Shown: positions 26,382-36,508, numbered from the stretch's first letter. The stretch: 64,000 nucleotides of DNA from Lysobacter sp. yr284 (GCF_900107375.1 NZ_FNPT01000011.1:62001-126000); one strand, 5' to 3'. Numbers and translations are program-made. Notes: a model not told the origin generated them from the letters alone.

Positions 26382-29171
26382 GTGCACCGCCATCTGCTGA
26401 CCGCCGCCATCGGCGCCGCGCTGACCGCCGCCGCGATCGCCGCCCCCGCCCGCGCCCAGGACGCCGCGCCGCCCGCTTCGGCGCCGACCGAGATCGACAA
26501 GGTTACCGTCACCGGCTCGCTGATCCCGCGCAGCGAGATCGAGACCGCCACGCCGGTGATTTCCATCAGCGCCGAGAACATCAAGCGCCAGGGCTTCAAG
26601 GACGTCTACGACGTGCTGCGCGCGCAGCCGCTGGCCACCGGCGCGGTGCAGGACAGCCAGTACACCGGCGGCTTCACCACCAACGCCGAGCCGATCAGCC
26701 TGCTCGGCCTGGACCCGGGCTTCACCCTGGTGCTGATCGACGGCCGGCCGATGGCCGACTACCCGCTGCTCTACAACGGCCAGAGCAACTTCACCGACCT
26801 GGCCAGCATCCCCACCGCGATGGTCGAGCGCATCGACATCGCGCCGGGCAACCAGTCGGCGATCTACGGCTCCAGCGCCATCGCCGGCGTGGTCAACATC
26901 ATCCTCAAGAAGCGCGTCGACGGCACCCACCTGAACTTCCGCTTCGGCGGCTACGACGGCGGCGGCGGCGAGAACGCGCGCCTGCAGCTGATCGGCGGCA
27001 AGGAAGTCGGCGCCTTCAGCCTGACCTACGGCCTGCAGTACAGCATGCAGGACCCGATCTACGGCTACGACCGCCGCCGCATCGACTCGACCAACGACAA
27101 TCCCGATCCGGACGCGCGCTACGGCTCGCGCAACTTCGTGCGCATCAACGCCGACGTGCTGCCCAACGAATACATCGACCCGGGCGCGGCCTGCGGCGCC
27201 CTGGGCAACCTGTTCAACGGCACCCTGACCCGCGACTTCCGCCCCGGCCGCGGCTACTACTGCGGCAGCCGCGAAGACGTCGGCTACCTCACGATCATGA
27301 ACCGCAAGCGCGACCTCAGCGGCTACTTCAACGCGTCCTACGCGCTCAACGACCGCACCGAGCTGTACGGCACGCTGCTGGTCGGCCACAACAAGTCCGA
27401 AGCCAACCCCGGCACCCGTTTCTGGACCACCTCGGTGGACACCAACGGCATCTTCTACAACGACACCAGCGGCCGCTACGAGACCTACCAGCGCGTGTTC
27501 GCGCCGGAGGAAACCGGCGACGTCGACGCCACCAACGAGCGCCAGACCAGCGACTCCTACAACCTCGCCTTCGGCGGCCGCGGCAGCCTGGGCGAATCGA
27601 ACTGGAACTACGACGCCTACTTCGCCCGCTCGCAGTACAAGGTCGACAGCAAGCAGCGCTGGCTGCTCAGCGCGGCCGCCGACGACTTCTTCGAGCGCCG
27701 CTTCCTCGGCCCGGTGATCGACCACGTCGGCCCCTATCCGGTGTACGCGCCGACCGACGACAGCGGCTTCTACCGCGCGCTGACCCCGGCCGAGTTCAAC
27801 AGCATCACCGACATCATCCGCACCAAGTCCGAGACCTGGACCCAGAACTTCAACCTGCAGCTGACCAACACCGAGCTGTTCCACCTGCCGGCGGGCGCGG
27901 TCGGCTTCGCCACCGTGCTGCAGGCCGGCGAACAGTCGTGGAAGAACCCGACCGACCCGCGCGTGGTCGCCGGCGACTTCTTCAGCCTCACCGGCACCCA
28001 GGGCCAGGGCAAGCGCCGCAACCAGGCGATCGGCGTCGAGTTCCGCGTGCCGATCTTCAGCCAGCTCACCGCCAGCCTGTCGGGCCGCTACGACAAGTAC
28101 AAGAACGTCGGCGCCGGCACCGATTCCGACGGCACCTACAAGATCGGCCTGGAATACCGCCCGGTCGAGTCGCTGCTGCTGCGCGCCAACTACGCCACCG
28201 CGTTCAAGGCCCCGGACATGGCCTACGTGTTCGCCGGCGACAGCGGCTACTACACCAGCGTGGTCGACTACTACCGCTGCGCGACCGAAGAGCCCGACGA
28301 AAGCATCGGCAACTGCACCTACAACGCCGAATCGGTGTCCGGCCGCCGCAGCGGCGCCAAGGACCTCAAGTCGATCACCGCCAAGTCCTGGGGCGCCGGC
28401 GTGCTGTGGGCGCCCAGCGGCAACTTCGACGTCAGCGTCGATTACTACAGCATCAAGATCGACGACGAAGTCAACGACCTCAACATCGACGCGGTGCTGC
28501 GCAACGAATCGGCCTGCCGCCTGGGCCAGATCGACCCGTCGTCGCCGACCTGCGCGGACGCGCTGGCGCGCATCACCCGCCTGCCCGCGGACGCGCCGGT
28601 GCCGCTGCAGCTCGACAGCGTGCGCACCAACCCGATCAACGTGTCCAAGGAAGAAGTGCGCGGCCTGACCGCCAAGCTCAACTACCGCTGGCAGACCGAC
28701 AGCTGGGGCTCGTTCGCGCTGGGCGCGAACTACAACGTGACCCTCAAGCACGAGAACCAGCAGTACCCGGGCGACCCGACCATCGACTACTTGCGCGACC
28801 CGTTCTACTCCTCCGAGTTCAAGAGCATCGGCAGCGCCTCGCTGAGCTGGAACAAGGGCCCGTGGACCACGACCCTGTACGGCGTGCGCTACGGCAGCAC
28901 CCCGAACTACGCCGCCCAGGTCGACCCGTCCGGCTACTCGGCCGAGAACGGCGGCCGCATGCGCGCGCACCTGAGCTTCAACGGCAGCGCCAGCTACGAG
29001 TTCGGCGACGACCTGTCGCTGAGCTTCACCGTCAACAACCTGTTCAACAAGATGCCGCAGCGCGACAAGACCTTCGACGTCTACCCGTACTACAACTCGC
29101 TGAACTACAACATCTACGGCCGCTCGTACATGGTCGAGGTGAACTGGAAGTTCGGGGCCAGCTCGCAGTAA
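26382..29171 (+). CDS. TonB-dependent receptor
   Basis: 929-residue outer-membrane active transporter. I start at GTG 26382, 10 bases after AGGAG, which gives a clean signal peptide (1-26, HRHLLTAAIGAALTAAAIAA then PARAQ); 49 upstream codons have no signal character. Plug domain about 40-160: VTVTGSLIPRSEIETATPV, FTLVLIDGRPM and VERIDIAPGNQSAIYGSSAI with VVNIILKK. The barrel ends GRSYMVEVNWKFGASSQ rather than with a terminal Phe. The plug style (SLIPRSEIETATPV, GLGxxxTLVLIDGRP) is that of the large xanthomonad receptors annotated for peptide or carbohydrate uptake, but no substrate gene is linked. Extra cysteine pairs in the barrel (CGALGNL...YYC) suggest loop disulfides. Confidence 0.93.
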   Translation: MHRHLLTAAIGAALTAAAIAAPARAQDAAPPASAPTEIDKVTVTGSLIPRSEIETATPVISISAENIKRQGFKDVYDVLRAQPLATGAVQDSQYTGGFTTNAEPISLLGLDPGFTLVLIDGRPMADYPLLYNGQSNFTDLASIPTAMVERIDIAPGNQSAIYGSSAIAGVVNIILKKRVDGTHLNFRFGGYDGGGGENARLQLIGGKEVGAFSLTYGLQYSMQDPIYGYDRRRIDSTNDNPDPDARYGSRNFVRINADVLPNEYIDPGAACGALGNLFNGTLTRDFRPGRGYYCGSREDVGYLTIMNRKRDLSGYFNASYALNDRTELYGTLLVGHNKSEANPGTRFWTTSVDTNGIFYNDTSGRYETYQRVFAPEETGDVDATNERQTSDSYNLAFGGRGSLGESNWNYDAYFARSQYKVDSKQRWLLSAAADDFFERRFLGPVIDHVGPYPVYAPTDDSGFYRALTPAEFNSITDIIRTKSETWTQNFNLQLTNTELFHLPAGAVGFATVLQAGEQSWKNPTDPRVVAGDFFSLTGTQGQGKRRNQAIGVEFRVPIFSQLTASLSGRYDKYKNVGAGTDSDGTYKIGLEYRPVESLLLRANYATAFKAPDMAYVFAGDSGYYTSVVDYYRCATEEPDESIGNCTYNAESVSGRRSGAKDLKSITAKSWGAGVLWAPSGNFDVSVDYYSIKIDDEVNDLNIDAVLRNESACRLGQIDPSSPTCADALARITRLPADAPVPLQLDSVRTNPINVSKEEVRGLTAKLNYRWQTDSWGSFALGANYNVTLKHENQQYPGDPTIDYLRDPFYSSEFKSIGSASLSWNKGPWTTTLYGVRYGSTPNYAAQVDPSGYSAENGGRMRAHLSFNGSASYEFGDDLSLSFTVNNLFNKMPQRDKTFDVYPYYNSLNYNIYGRSYMVEVNWKFGASSQ

Positions 29172-29189
29172 GCGGGCGCGTCGCGATAA

Positions 29190-29222
29190 AAGAAAAAGCC
29201 GGCGAAAGCCGGCTTTTTCTTT
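29190..29222 (+). terminator. Rho-independent terminator of the receptor gene
   Basis: AGAAAAAGCCGGC, loop GAAA, GCCGGCTTTTTCT; ends in a T-rich run 20-50 bases after the stop codon. The A-run on the other side could make it act in both directions, although glyS ends 165 bases away. Confidence 0.92.
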
Positions 29223-29246
29223 GGCGTGGGAAGTCCCTTCCTTGCC

Positions 29247-29272
29247 TGTGGGAGGGCCTTCAGGCTCGACGC
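29247..29272. repeat. REP-like element, family B, single arm
   Basis: Single copy TGTGGGAGGGCCTTCAGGCT then CGACGC, one base different from the family B core. Lies between the receptor terminator and the glyS 3' end. Confidence 0.75.
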
Positions 29273-29331
29273 CCTTCGCTCAGGTCGCGACGCCATTCCA
29301 CGCTTCGGCCCTTCGCCGCATCCCGACTGCC

Positions 29332-29361
29332 GCGGTCGCGGCTCGCGCCGCTCCTACAGGA
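29332..29361. repeat. REP-like element, family C, single arm
   Basis: GCGGTCGCGGCTCGCGCCGC followed by TCCTACAGG, 27 bases before the glyS stop codon. Confidence 0.75.
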
Positions 29362-29387
29362 GGGCGCGACGCAGGCGCGGCGATGGG

Positions 29388-31571
29388 TCAGATCGACAGA
29401 TGCTCGATCGCCGCCACGCTGCCCAGGCGGTCGGACAGGCGCTTGAGCAAGGCCAGCCGGTTGTTGCGCACCGCCGCGTCGTCGACGTTGACCATGACCT
29501 TGTCGAAGAACGCATCCACCTGCGGCCGCAACCGCGCCAGGCGGCCGAGCACGGCGACGTAGTCGCGCTGGGCCAGCAGCGGATCGGTGTCGGCGACGGC
29601 GGCGTCCACCGCCTCGGCCAGCTCGCGCTCGGCCGGCTCGGCGAACAGCGCCGGGTCGATGGCTTCGGGAACCTCGCCCTCGACCTTCTTGAGGATGTTG
29701 CGGCTGCGCTTGTTGGCGGCGGCGAGGGCCTCGGCTTCGGGGAGCTTGGCGAATTCGGCGATGGCAGTGAGGCGGCGATCGAAGTCGGCCAGATTCGAAA
29801 CACGCAACGCAACCACGGTTTCAAATTGCTGCGCAGGAACTCCACGATCTGCGTAGTAGCTCCTCAAACGATCTATAACAAAATCATAAATTTCGCTGGT
29901 TTCAGCCAAAAATTCTTCGCGATTCAAAACTATCTGTGCGCTTTGCTCGGCACCAACGTCAATACCTGCAAACTGCGCCAACTCAGCAGCCATTTGCTTG
30001 CGCTTTTGCTCGGAATCGAGCTCAGCAACAATGACGCAAATTTGAGCCTTACGAATTGAATGAACGAAGTCGATGTCCACATCACCTTCGATCAGCGTTC
30101 TCGCCAAACCAAGAGCATTGCGCCGAAGAGAGAAGGGGTCCTTGTTCCCCGTTGGCTTTAAGCCCGCCTTAAAACCACCAGCCAGGGTATAAAGCCGCTC
30201 TGCAATGGCGACGACCTGACCAAGCTTAGATGGCGCGATCGAATCGCTGGAAAATCTCGGCATGTATGCGTAATCAATAGCATCAGCGACGGCCGCATCT
30301 TCTTTCCTTGCACTAGCGTAATAGCGCCCAGCGATGCCTTGCAGCTCGGGAAATTCGTTAACCATTCGAGACTGGAGGTCATTTTTTGAAAGTTCTGCCG
30401 CGCGCTTCGCTTGTACTGGATCGGCGCCACATTCTTTCGCAACTTCTACAGACAACCAAGCGACCCGCGCCACCTTATCGGCCACGCTCCCCAGCTTGTC
30501 CTGATACTTGACCGTCTTCAGCCCGTCGCCCATCGACGCCAGCCCCTGCTTCAGGTCCTCGTCGAAGAAGAACTTCGCATCGGCGAAGCGCGGGCGAATG
30601 ACGCGCTCGTAGCCCTTGCGCACCTCGGCCGCGTCGCGGCTCTCGATGTTGGCCACGCCGACGAAGCGCTCGGTCAGCTGGCCCGAGGCGTCGAGCACCG
30701 GGAAGAACTTCTGGTTCGCTTCCATCGTCGCGATCAGCGCTTCCTGCGGCACCGCCAGGAACTCGCGTTCGAAGCTGCAGGCCACCGCCACCGGCCATTC
30801 GGTGAGGCCGTTGACTTCTTCCAGGATGCCCTCGTCGATGCGCGCGCGGCCGCCGTCGGCGCTGGCGGCGGCTTCGACTTCGCGCACGATGCGCTCGCGG
30901 CGCTCGTCCGGATCGACCAGCACGAACGCGGCGCGCAGCGATTCGACGTAGTCCTGCGGCGCGCTGAACCACACCGGCTTGTCGTGCATGAAGCGGTGGC
31001 CGCGGCTCATGCGGTCGCTGCTCACGCCCAGCGCCTGCGCCGGCACCACGTCCTTGCCCAGCAGCGCCACCAGCCAGTGCACCGGACGGGCGAAGCCGTA
31101 GTCGTGGTCGCCCCAGCGCATCGGCTTGGGAATCGGCATCGCCGCGATCGCCTCGCGCACGACCTCGCCGAGCAGGCTGGCGGTGTCGGCGCCGGGCTTG
31201 ACCGCGCGGTGGACGAAACGCTCGCCCTTGTTGTCGCTGGTCTTCTCCAGCGCCGTCCACTCGACCCCGGCCTTGGCCGCGAAACCCTGCAGCGCCTTGG
31301 TCGGCTGGCCGTCGCCGTCGAGGGCGATGTTGAGATACGGCCCGAGCACTTCGCTGCGCTGTTCGGGCTGCTGCGTGTCGACCGCGCCCAGCAGCACGGC
31401 CAGGCGGCGCGGGGTGTACAGCGGCTTGGCGCCGTTGCGGTCGAAGCCGACGCCGCGCTTGTGCAGGCCGTCGAGCACGCCGTCGAAGAAGGCCTGGGCC
31501 AGGCCCGGCAGCGCCTTGACCGGCAGTTCTTCGGTGCCCAGTTCGATCAGGAGGGGTTGGGTCGTGCTCAT
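29388..31571 (-). CDS. glyS: Glycyl-tRNA synthetase beta subunit
   Basis: 727-residue subunit of the alpha2beta2 glycyl-tRNA synthetase; it binds tRNA-Gly while GlyQ carries the catalytic site. N-terminus PLLIELGTEELPVKALP, the segments MRWGDHDYGFARPVHWL and EANQKFFPVLD, HD-like RAAELSKNDLQSRMVNEFPELQG and DKDPFSLRR-type NKDPFSLRRNALGL (about 485-498), and a C-terminal anticodon-binding domain with KVMVNVDDAAVRNNRLALL are all present and the frame is intact. The central part, nucleotides 29821-30480 (about residues 364-584), has only about 50 percent GC and many A/T-ending codons, whereas both ends have about 60-70 percent: the gene looks like a recombination mosaic. Downstream of glyQ, separated by a 120-base hairpin-bearing gap. 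Confidence 0.97.
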   Translation of the reverse strand: MSTTQPLLIELGTEELPVKALPGLAQAFFDGVLDGLHKRGVGFDRNGAKPLYTPRRLAVLLGAVDTQQPEQRSEVLGPYLNIALDGDGQPTKALQGFAAKAGVEWTALEKTSDNKGERFVHRAVKPGADTASLLGEVVREAIAAMPIPKPMRWGDHDYGFARPVHWLVALLGKDVVPAQALGVSSDRMSRGHRFMHDKPVWFSAPQDYVESLRAAFVLVDPDERRERIVREVEAAASADGGRARIDEGILEEVNGLTEWPVAVACSFEREFLAVPQEALIATMEANQKFFPVLDASGQLTERFVGVANIESRDAAEVRKGYERVIRPRFADAKFFFDEDLKQGLASMGDGLKTVKYQDKLGSVADKVARVAWLSVEVAKECGADPVQAKRAAELSKNDLQSRMVNEFPELQGIAGRYYASARKEDAAVADAIDYAYMPRFSSDSIAPSKLGQVVAIAERLYTLAGGFKAGLKPTGNKDPFSLRRNALGLARTLIEGDVDIDFVHSIRKAQICVIVAELDSEQKRKQMAAELAQFAGIDVGAEQSAQIVLNREEFLAETSEIYDFVIDRLRSYYADRGVPAQQFETVVALRVSNLADFDRRLTAIAEFAKLPEAEALAAANKRSRNILKKVEGEVPEAIDPALFAEPAERELAEAVDAAVADTDPLLAQRDYVAVLGRLARLRPQVDAFFDKVMVNVDDAAVRNNRLALLKRLSDRLGSVAAIEHLSI

Positions 31572-31649
31572 GCGGTGGCCTTTGCGGTGTCGCCGCGCGT
31601 CCTGCGGACGGCGCCGGGAATGTTTCGACGATGCGGGGTAGAACCCTCA

Positions 31650-31685
31650 CCCCAACCCCTCTCCCGCGAGCGGGAGAGGGGCTTC
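31650..31685. repeat. Hairpin repeat between glyQ and glyS
   Basis: CCCTCACCCCAACCCCTCTCCCGC-type element, quoted in parts: CCCTCACCCCAACC then CCTCTCCCGC, loop GAGC, GGGAGAGGGG. An intergenic palindrome of the kind widespread in xanthomonads. Between co-directional glyQ and glyS it could modulate the transcript ratio of the two subunits. Confidence 0.7.
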
Positions 31686-31691
31686 ATGAGG

Positions 31692-32624
<933 letters not shown>

Positions 32625-32654
32625 GGTCTCGTCTGCGCTGCGGCAAAGCGGGTT

Positions 32655-32682
32655 AGTATAGCGGCGAGCCCTGAAATTTCAG
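32655..32682 (-). promoter_or_regulatory. glyQ promoter with a perfect 12-base palindrome
   Basis: On the minus strand a -10 hexamer TATACT (32660-32655) lies about 30 bases before the glyQ ATG. Where the -35 box should be there is the palindrome CTGAAATTTCAG (32671-32682). A dyad overlapping the -35 region is a plausible operator; the regulator is unknown. The divergent gene starts 60 bases away. Confidence 0.45.
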
Positions 32683-32741
32683 GACTTTTGCCCCGAGCCG
32701 GGCCATTATTGGCCCTCCCCCGCCGTACCCGCCAGCGCCCC

Positions 32742-33467
32742 GTGAAGCCGCCCTTCCTGATCCTCGAGACCGGCCAGCCGGTCCCCTCCATGCGCCGCCA
32801 TCGCGGCTTCCCGCATTGGATCCGCGTCGCCGCCGGCCTGGGCCGGGACGAGGCGGTGGTGGTCAACGTCGCGGGCGGCGACGCGCTGCCCGGCCGCGAC
32901 GGCTTCGCCGGGGCCATCGTCACCGGCTCCGGCGCGATGGTCACCGACCGCGCCCAGTGGAGCGAGCGCAGCGCGCAGTGGCTGGGCGAGGCCGCCCACG
33001 CCGGGCTGCCGCTGTTCGGCATCTGCTACGGCCACCAGTTGCTGGCGCATGCGCTCGGCGGCGAAGTCGGCAACCACCCGGGCGGGCGCGAGATGGGCAC
33101 GGTGCACCTGGAACTGCACCCCGCCGCCGCGGCCGACCCGCTGTTCGCCGGCCTGCCGGCGCGCTTCCCGGCCCAGGCCACCCACTTGCAGACGGTGCTG
33201 CGCGCGCCCGAAGGCGCGACGGTGCTGGCGCGCTCGGCCCACGACGCCTGCCACGCCTTCCGCTGGGGCGAGCGCGCCTGGGGCGTGCAGTTCCATCCCG
33301 AATTCAGCGCCGGCCACATGCGCGGCTACGTGCGCGCGCGCCAGGACGCGCTGCGCAACGAGGGCCTGTGCCCGCGCACGGTGACGCGCGAGATCAGCGC
33401 GGCGCCGCACGCGCGCCGGGTGCTGCGCCGCTTCGTCGGCCACGCCCGCGCGCTGCACGGCCGCTGA
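32742..33467 (+). CDS. Class I glutamine amidotransferase-like protein
   Basis: 241-residue GATase1-fold protein of the GMP-synthase-like group. Catalytic triad visible: nucleophile Cys95 in GICYGHQLLAHALGG and His185/Glu187 in VQFHPEF. The first strand KPPFLILETGQPVPSMR requires the GTG at 32742; the next ATG (32790) would remove it. No synthase domain is fused, so it either partners another enzyme or acts on gamma-glutamyl compounds. Divergent from glyQ. Confidence 0.88.
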   Translation: MKPPFLILETGQPVPSMRRHRGFPHWIRVAAGLGRDEAVVVNVAGGDALPGRDGFAGAIVTGSGAMVTDRAQWSERSAQWLGEAAHAGLPLFGICYGHQLLAHALGGEVGNHPGGREMGTVHLELHPAAAADPLFAGLPARFPAQATHLQTVLRAPEGATVLARSAHDACHAFRWGERAWGVQFHPEFSAGHMRGYVRARQDALRNEGLCPRTVTREISAAPHARRVLRRFVGHARALHGR

Positions 33468-33519
33468 CCGTGCCCGCCGCGCCGGCGCCGCCGCATCCGT
33501 CACGCCCGCCCGCTTCGCC

Positions 33520-34470
33520 ATGCCCGGAACCGATCCGATGACCCCGCCGATACGCAAGGTGCCGCTGACCCGCGGCGCGCAATGGCTGCTGCGCGCGATC
33601 AACCTGGGTACGCGCAATCCGCGCGCGATCTTCGGCGCCGCGTTGCTGCTGATCGCGGTGCTGTACCTGGTGATGTACGTGTTCACGATGCCGCTGCGGA
33701 TGCAAAGCGAGCTCGACCTGGAAGGCCTGTTCCGGATCCTGGCGATCGCGATGCTGGCCGCGGCGCTGGTCCTGCCGGTGCTGCTGGGCGGGCTGATGCA
33801 CGTGATCCGCGAGGCCGAGAGCGGCCGCCCGGTGCGCGCGCGCGACCTGTTCGCGCCGCTGCGCCTGCACCGCACCCTGCCGCTGGCGCTGCTGGGGCTG
33901 ATCCAGATCGCGCTGGCGCTGATCTGCGGCTCGCTGCTGCTGTGGGCCACCGGCGAGGATTTCTGGGCGCAGTACCAGGAGATGGTGCGCGGCGCGATCA
34001 CCGGCCGCATCAGCACCGTGCCGACCGCCGAGCAGCCGGCGCTGGTCGCGCTGGCGCAGCTGCTGTTCTATTACTTCAGCACCGCGGTGGTGCTGGTGTC
34101 GGTGCCGCAGATCATGTTCTCCGGGCTGGGCCTGTCGGACGCGGTCAAGCGCAGCTTCGGCGCCTCGCTGTGGAACCTGGGCTCGTACCTGTTCGCGACC
34201 ATGCTGTTCATGCTCGGCGCGATGCTCGCCGGCCTGCTGGTCAGCGTCGCCGCGTTGGTGGTGATGGTGCTGGGCGCCTCGGTCACGCCGATGCTCGGCC
34301 ACCTGCTGGCCTGGGTGCTGTTCACCGCCTACGGCATGGTCTTCCTGGTGGTGATGTGCGGCACCTGCTACTACGCCTGGCGCGATGTGTTCGCCCAGGA
34401 CGGCGATGTCGCGGCGGGCGGCGGCACGCCCCCGCAGCCGCCGGCGCGGCAGGACCGCTTCGAGGCCTGA
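33520..34470 (+). CDS. BPSS1780-family polytopic membrane protein
   Basis: 316-residue inner-membrane protein with about six hydrophobic segments (e.g. IFGAALLLIAVLYLVMYVF, IQIALALICGSLLLW, FATMLFMLGAMLAGLLV). The opening VPLTRGAQWLLRAINLGTRNP and the arrangement of helices match the family named for Burkholderia BPSS1780, of unknown function. Alternative start at ATG 33538 (MTPPIRKV) has a better-placed purine run and is equally possible. Converges on the tat-RDD operon. Confidence 0.75.
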   Translation: MPGTDPMTPPIRKVPLTRGAQWLLRAINLGTRNPRAIFGAALLLIAVLYLVMYVFTMPLRMQSELDLEGLFRILAIAMLAAALVLPVLLGGLMHVIREAESGRPVRARDLFAPLRLHRTLPLALLGLIQIALALICGSLLLWATGEDFWAQYQEMVRGAITGRISTVPTAEQPALVALAQLLFYYFSTAVVLVSVPQIMFSGLGLSDAVKRSFGASLWNLGSYLFATMLFMLGAMLAGLLVSVAALVVMVLGASVTPMLGHLLAWVLFTAYGMVFLVVMCGTCYYAWRDVFAQDGDVAAGGGTPPQPPARQDRFEA

Positions 34471-34504
34471 GCGCGGCCCGCCGCGCGCCTTCGCGGGCGG
34501 CGGC

Positions 34505-35200
34505 TTACAGCGCGGCGTACAGCGCTTCGTCCAGGCTCGCCTGCAACGCCCACGCCAGCCACACGCACGCGGCCAGCGCCGCCGCCAACTGCAGCAACAG
34601 CCATGCCCAGCCCCACAGCGGCAGGCCGCCGCCGCTGCGGTTGCGCACGCTGGCGCCGGCGAGGCGGTCGTGCAGGGCCAGGTGCTCGGGCTTGGCCATC
34701 GCCACCAGGTGGCCGATGTTGAAGCTCAGCCACGACAGCGCCCCGCCCAGGTAGCGCAGCGCCGCGCGCCCGGCGCCGAGTTCGCCGCCGTCGCGCGCGG
34801 CCACGTACAGGCCCAGCGCGCGCTTGCCCGGGGTGGCGCGCCACGACGTGAAGGCAATGCAGCCGACTTCGAGCGCGAAGCCGAGCACGGCGTAGACCAT
34901 CAGCCAGCCCAGCACCAGCCACAGCAGCGCCGCGCTGGCCGCGCCGGCCGCGGCGTGCACCTGCGGGTCGGCGCCGAGGCGGCCGAGGAAGCCGCCGAAG
35001 GCGAGGTCGTCGAGCGCGGAGGCGGCCATCGCGTCGGCCACGCGCTGGTTGACCGCGGCCCATGCATCCGCGGCGCGCGCGGCCAGCAACCGCCAATGGG
35101 CGGCGCCGAGCAGGCAGGTGGCGAGGGCGACCAGGGCCGCGTCCAGCGACCAGGCCAGGTAGCGCGGCCAGAACCCGGCGGGCGCGCCGGGCGCGCTCAC
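34505..35200 (-). CDS. RDD family membrane protein
   Basis: 231-residue membrane protein; the RDD domain begins APAGFWPRYLAWSLDAALVAL and continues through FTSWRATPGKRALGLYV and LHDRLAGASVRN, with the R-D-D pattern in these three segments. Four to five hydrophobic helices. GTG start overlaps the tatC stop as GTGA, so it is the last gene of the tat operon. RDD proteins have been linked to ion transport in a few species; role here unknown. Confidence 0.85.
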   Translation of the reverse strand: MSAPGAPAGFWPRYLAWSLDAALVALATCLLGAAHWRLLAARAADAWAAVNQRVADAMAASALDDLAFGGFLGRLGADPQVHAAAGAASAALLWLVLGWLMVYAVLGFALEVGCIAFTSWRATPGKRALGLYVAARDGGELGAGRAALRYLGGALSWLSFNIGHLVAMAKPEHLALHDRLAGASVRNRSGGGLPLWGWAWLLLQLAAALAACVWLAWALQASLDEALYAAL

Positions 35201-35982
35201 GGATCGCGCGCGTCGTCGGCCGGCTGCGTGCGCTCGGAGGCGACCCACTTGGCGGCGATGATGCCCAGCTCGTACAGCACGCACATCGGGATCGCCAGCA
35301 TCAGCTGCGAGACCACGTCGGGCGGGGTGATCACCGCGGCGACGATGAAGATGCCGACGATGGCGTAGCCGCGCGCCTCCTTGAGCTGGGCCGGCGTCAC
35401 CCAGCCCAGCAGCGCCAGGATCACCAGCGCCACCGGCACCTCGAAGCTGATGCCGAAGGCCAGGAACAGGATCAGCACGAAGTCGAGGTAGGCGTTGATG
35501 TCGGTCATCATCGACACCCCCGCCGGGGTGACCTTGACCAGGAAGCCGAACACCGACGGCAGCACCAGGAAGAACGCGAACGCGCAACCGGTGTAGAACA
35601 GCGCCAGCGCCGAGACCAGCAGCGGCAGGGCCAGGCGCTTCTCGCGCTTGTACAGGCCCGGGGCGACGAAGGCCCAGGCCTGGTACAGCAGCCACGGCAT
35701 CGAGATCATCAGCGCGGCGAAGAACGCCAGCTTCAACGGCGCGGCGAACGGCGAGGCCACCTCCACCGCGATCAGCTGGCTGCCGGCCGGCAGCTTGGCC
35801 AGCAGCGGCGTGGCCAAGTAGTGGTAGAGCTTGTTGGCGAACGGCAGCAGGGCCAGGAACACGATCATCAGGCCGGCCACGCCGCGCAGCAGGCGCGCGC
35901 GCAGTTCGATCAGGTGATCGAGCAGGCGCGGTTCGGGCGTGTAGTCGTTGGGATCGCCGGAGCGGGAATCAGCGTCGCTCAT
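35197..35982 (-). CDS. tatC: Sec-independent translocase subunit TatC
   Basis: 261-residue six-helix receptor of the twin-arginine translocase, which recognises RR signal peptides and exports folded proteins. Conserved segments: LLDHLIELRARLLR (N-terminal cytoplasmic), VEVASPFAAPLKLAFFAAL, LPLLVSALALFYTGCAFAFF, FGISFEVPVALVILALLGW and AAVITPPDVVSQLMLAIPM. Start overlaps the tatB 3' end by 14 bases; GTGA overlap to the RDD gene downstream. Confidence 0.97.
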   Translation of the reverse strand: MSDADSRSGDPNDYTPEPRLLDHLIELRARLLRGVAGLMIVFLALLPFANKLYHYLATPLLAKLPAGSQLIAVEVASPFAAPLKLAFFAALMISMPWLLYQAWAFVAPGLYKREKRLALPLLVSALALFYTGCAFAFFLVLPSVFGFLVKVTPAGVSMMTDINAYLDFVLILFLAFGISFEVPVALVILALLGWVTPAQLKEARGYAIVGIFIVAAVITPPDVVSQLMLAIPMCVLYELGIIAAKWVASERTQPADDARDP

Positions 35983-36508
35983 CGTTCGGCGTCTGCGCGG
36001 TGGAGGGGCGGTAGTCGGGCTGGCTGGCGCCGGAGTAGTCCAGGTGCGCCGGCTCGGCGTGCGCGGCGGCGATGTCGGCCGCGGCGATGCCGTGCGGGGC
36101 CAGGCGCTCGGACGCCGTGTCGTTCGGGGCGGCGTCGTGCTGGGCCGAATCCGCCGGCGCGGCCGGATCGCGCGGCGCGGCGGCGGCATCGTCGGCGGCC
36201 GCCGATGCGGCGCCGGTGCCGGCGACGCGGCGGTTCAGATCGTCCACGCCGTCGCGCAGGGCGCGGTCGCCGTCGCGCAATTGCTGCTGCGCCGAACGCA
36301 ATTCGTCCTGGGCCTGGCGCAGGCTGCGCTTGAGTTCCTCGTCGGCCAGCTCGCGTTCGAGCTCGGACTTGACCGAATACCACTGCGCGCGCGCGCGCCG
36401 CACCCACAGCCCGGCGAAGCGCGCCGCCTTGGGCAGGCGTTCGGGCCCGAGCACGATCAGGGCCACGATCGCGATCACGAAGACTTCCGAGAAGCCGATG
36501 TCGAACAT
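35969..36508 (-). CDS. tatB: Sec-independent translocase subunit TatB
   Basis: 179-residue single-span protein, partner of TatC in signal-peptide recognition. N-terminal MFDIGFSEVFVIAIVALIVL helix, the hinge GPERLPKAARFAGLWVRRAR with conserved Glu and Pro, then an amphipathic helix and a long Ala/Asp-rich disordered tail (about 95-179). Confidence 0.95.
   Translation of the reverse strand: MFDIGFSEVFVIAIVALIVLGPERLPKAARFAGLWVRRARAQWYSVKSELERELADEELKRSLRQAQDELRSAQQQLRDGDRALRDGVDDLNRRVAGTGAASAAADDAAAAPRDPAAPADSAQHDAAPNDTASERLAPHGIAAADIAAAHAEPAHLDYSGASQPDYRPSTAQTPNDERR

Noticed and set aside
26250-28970. 906-codon minus-strand frame opposite the TonB-dependent receptor
   Set aside because: Val/Ala/Asp repetitive antisense translation of the receptor gene.
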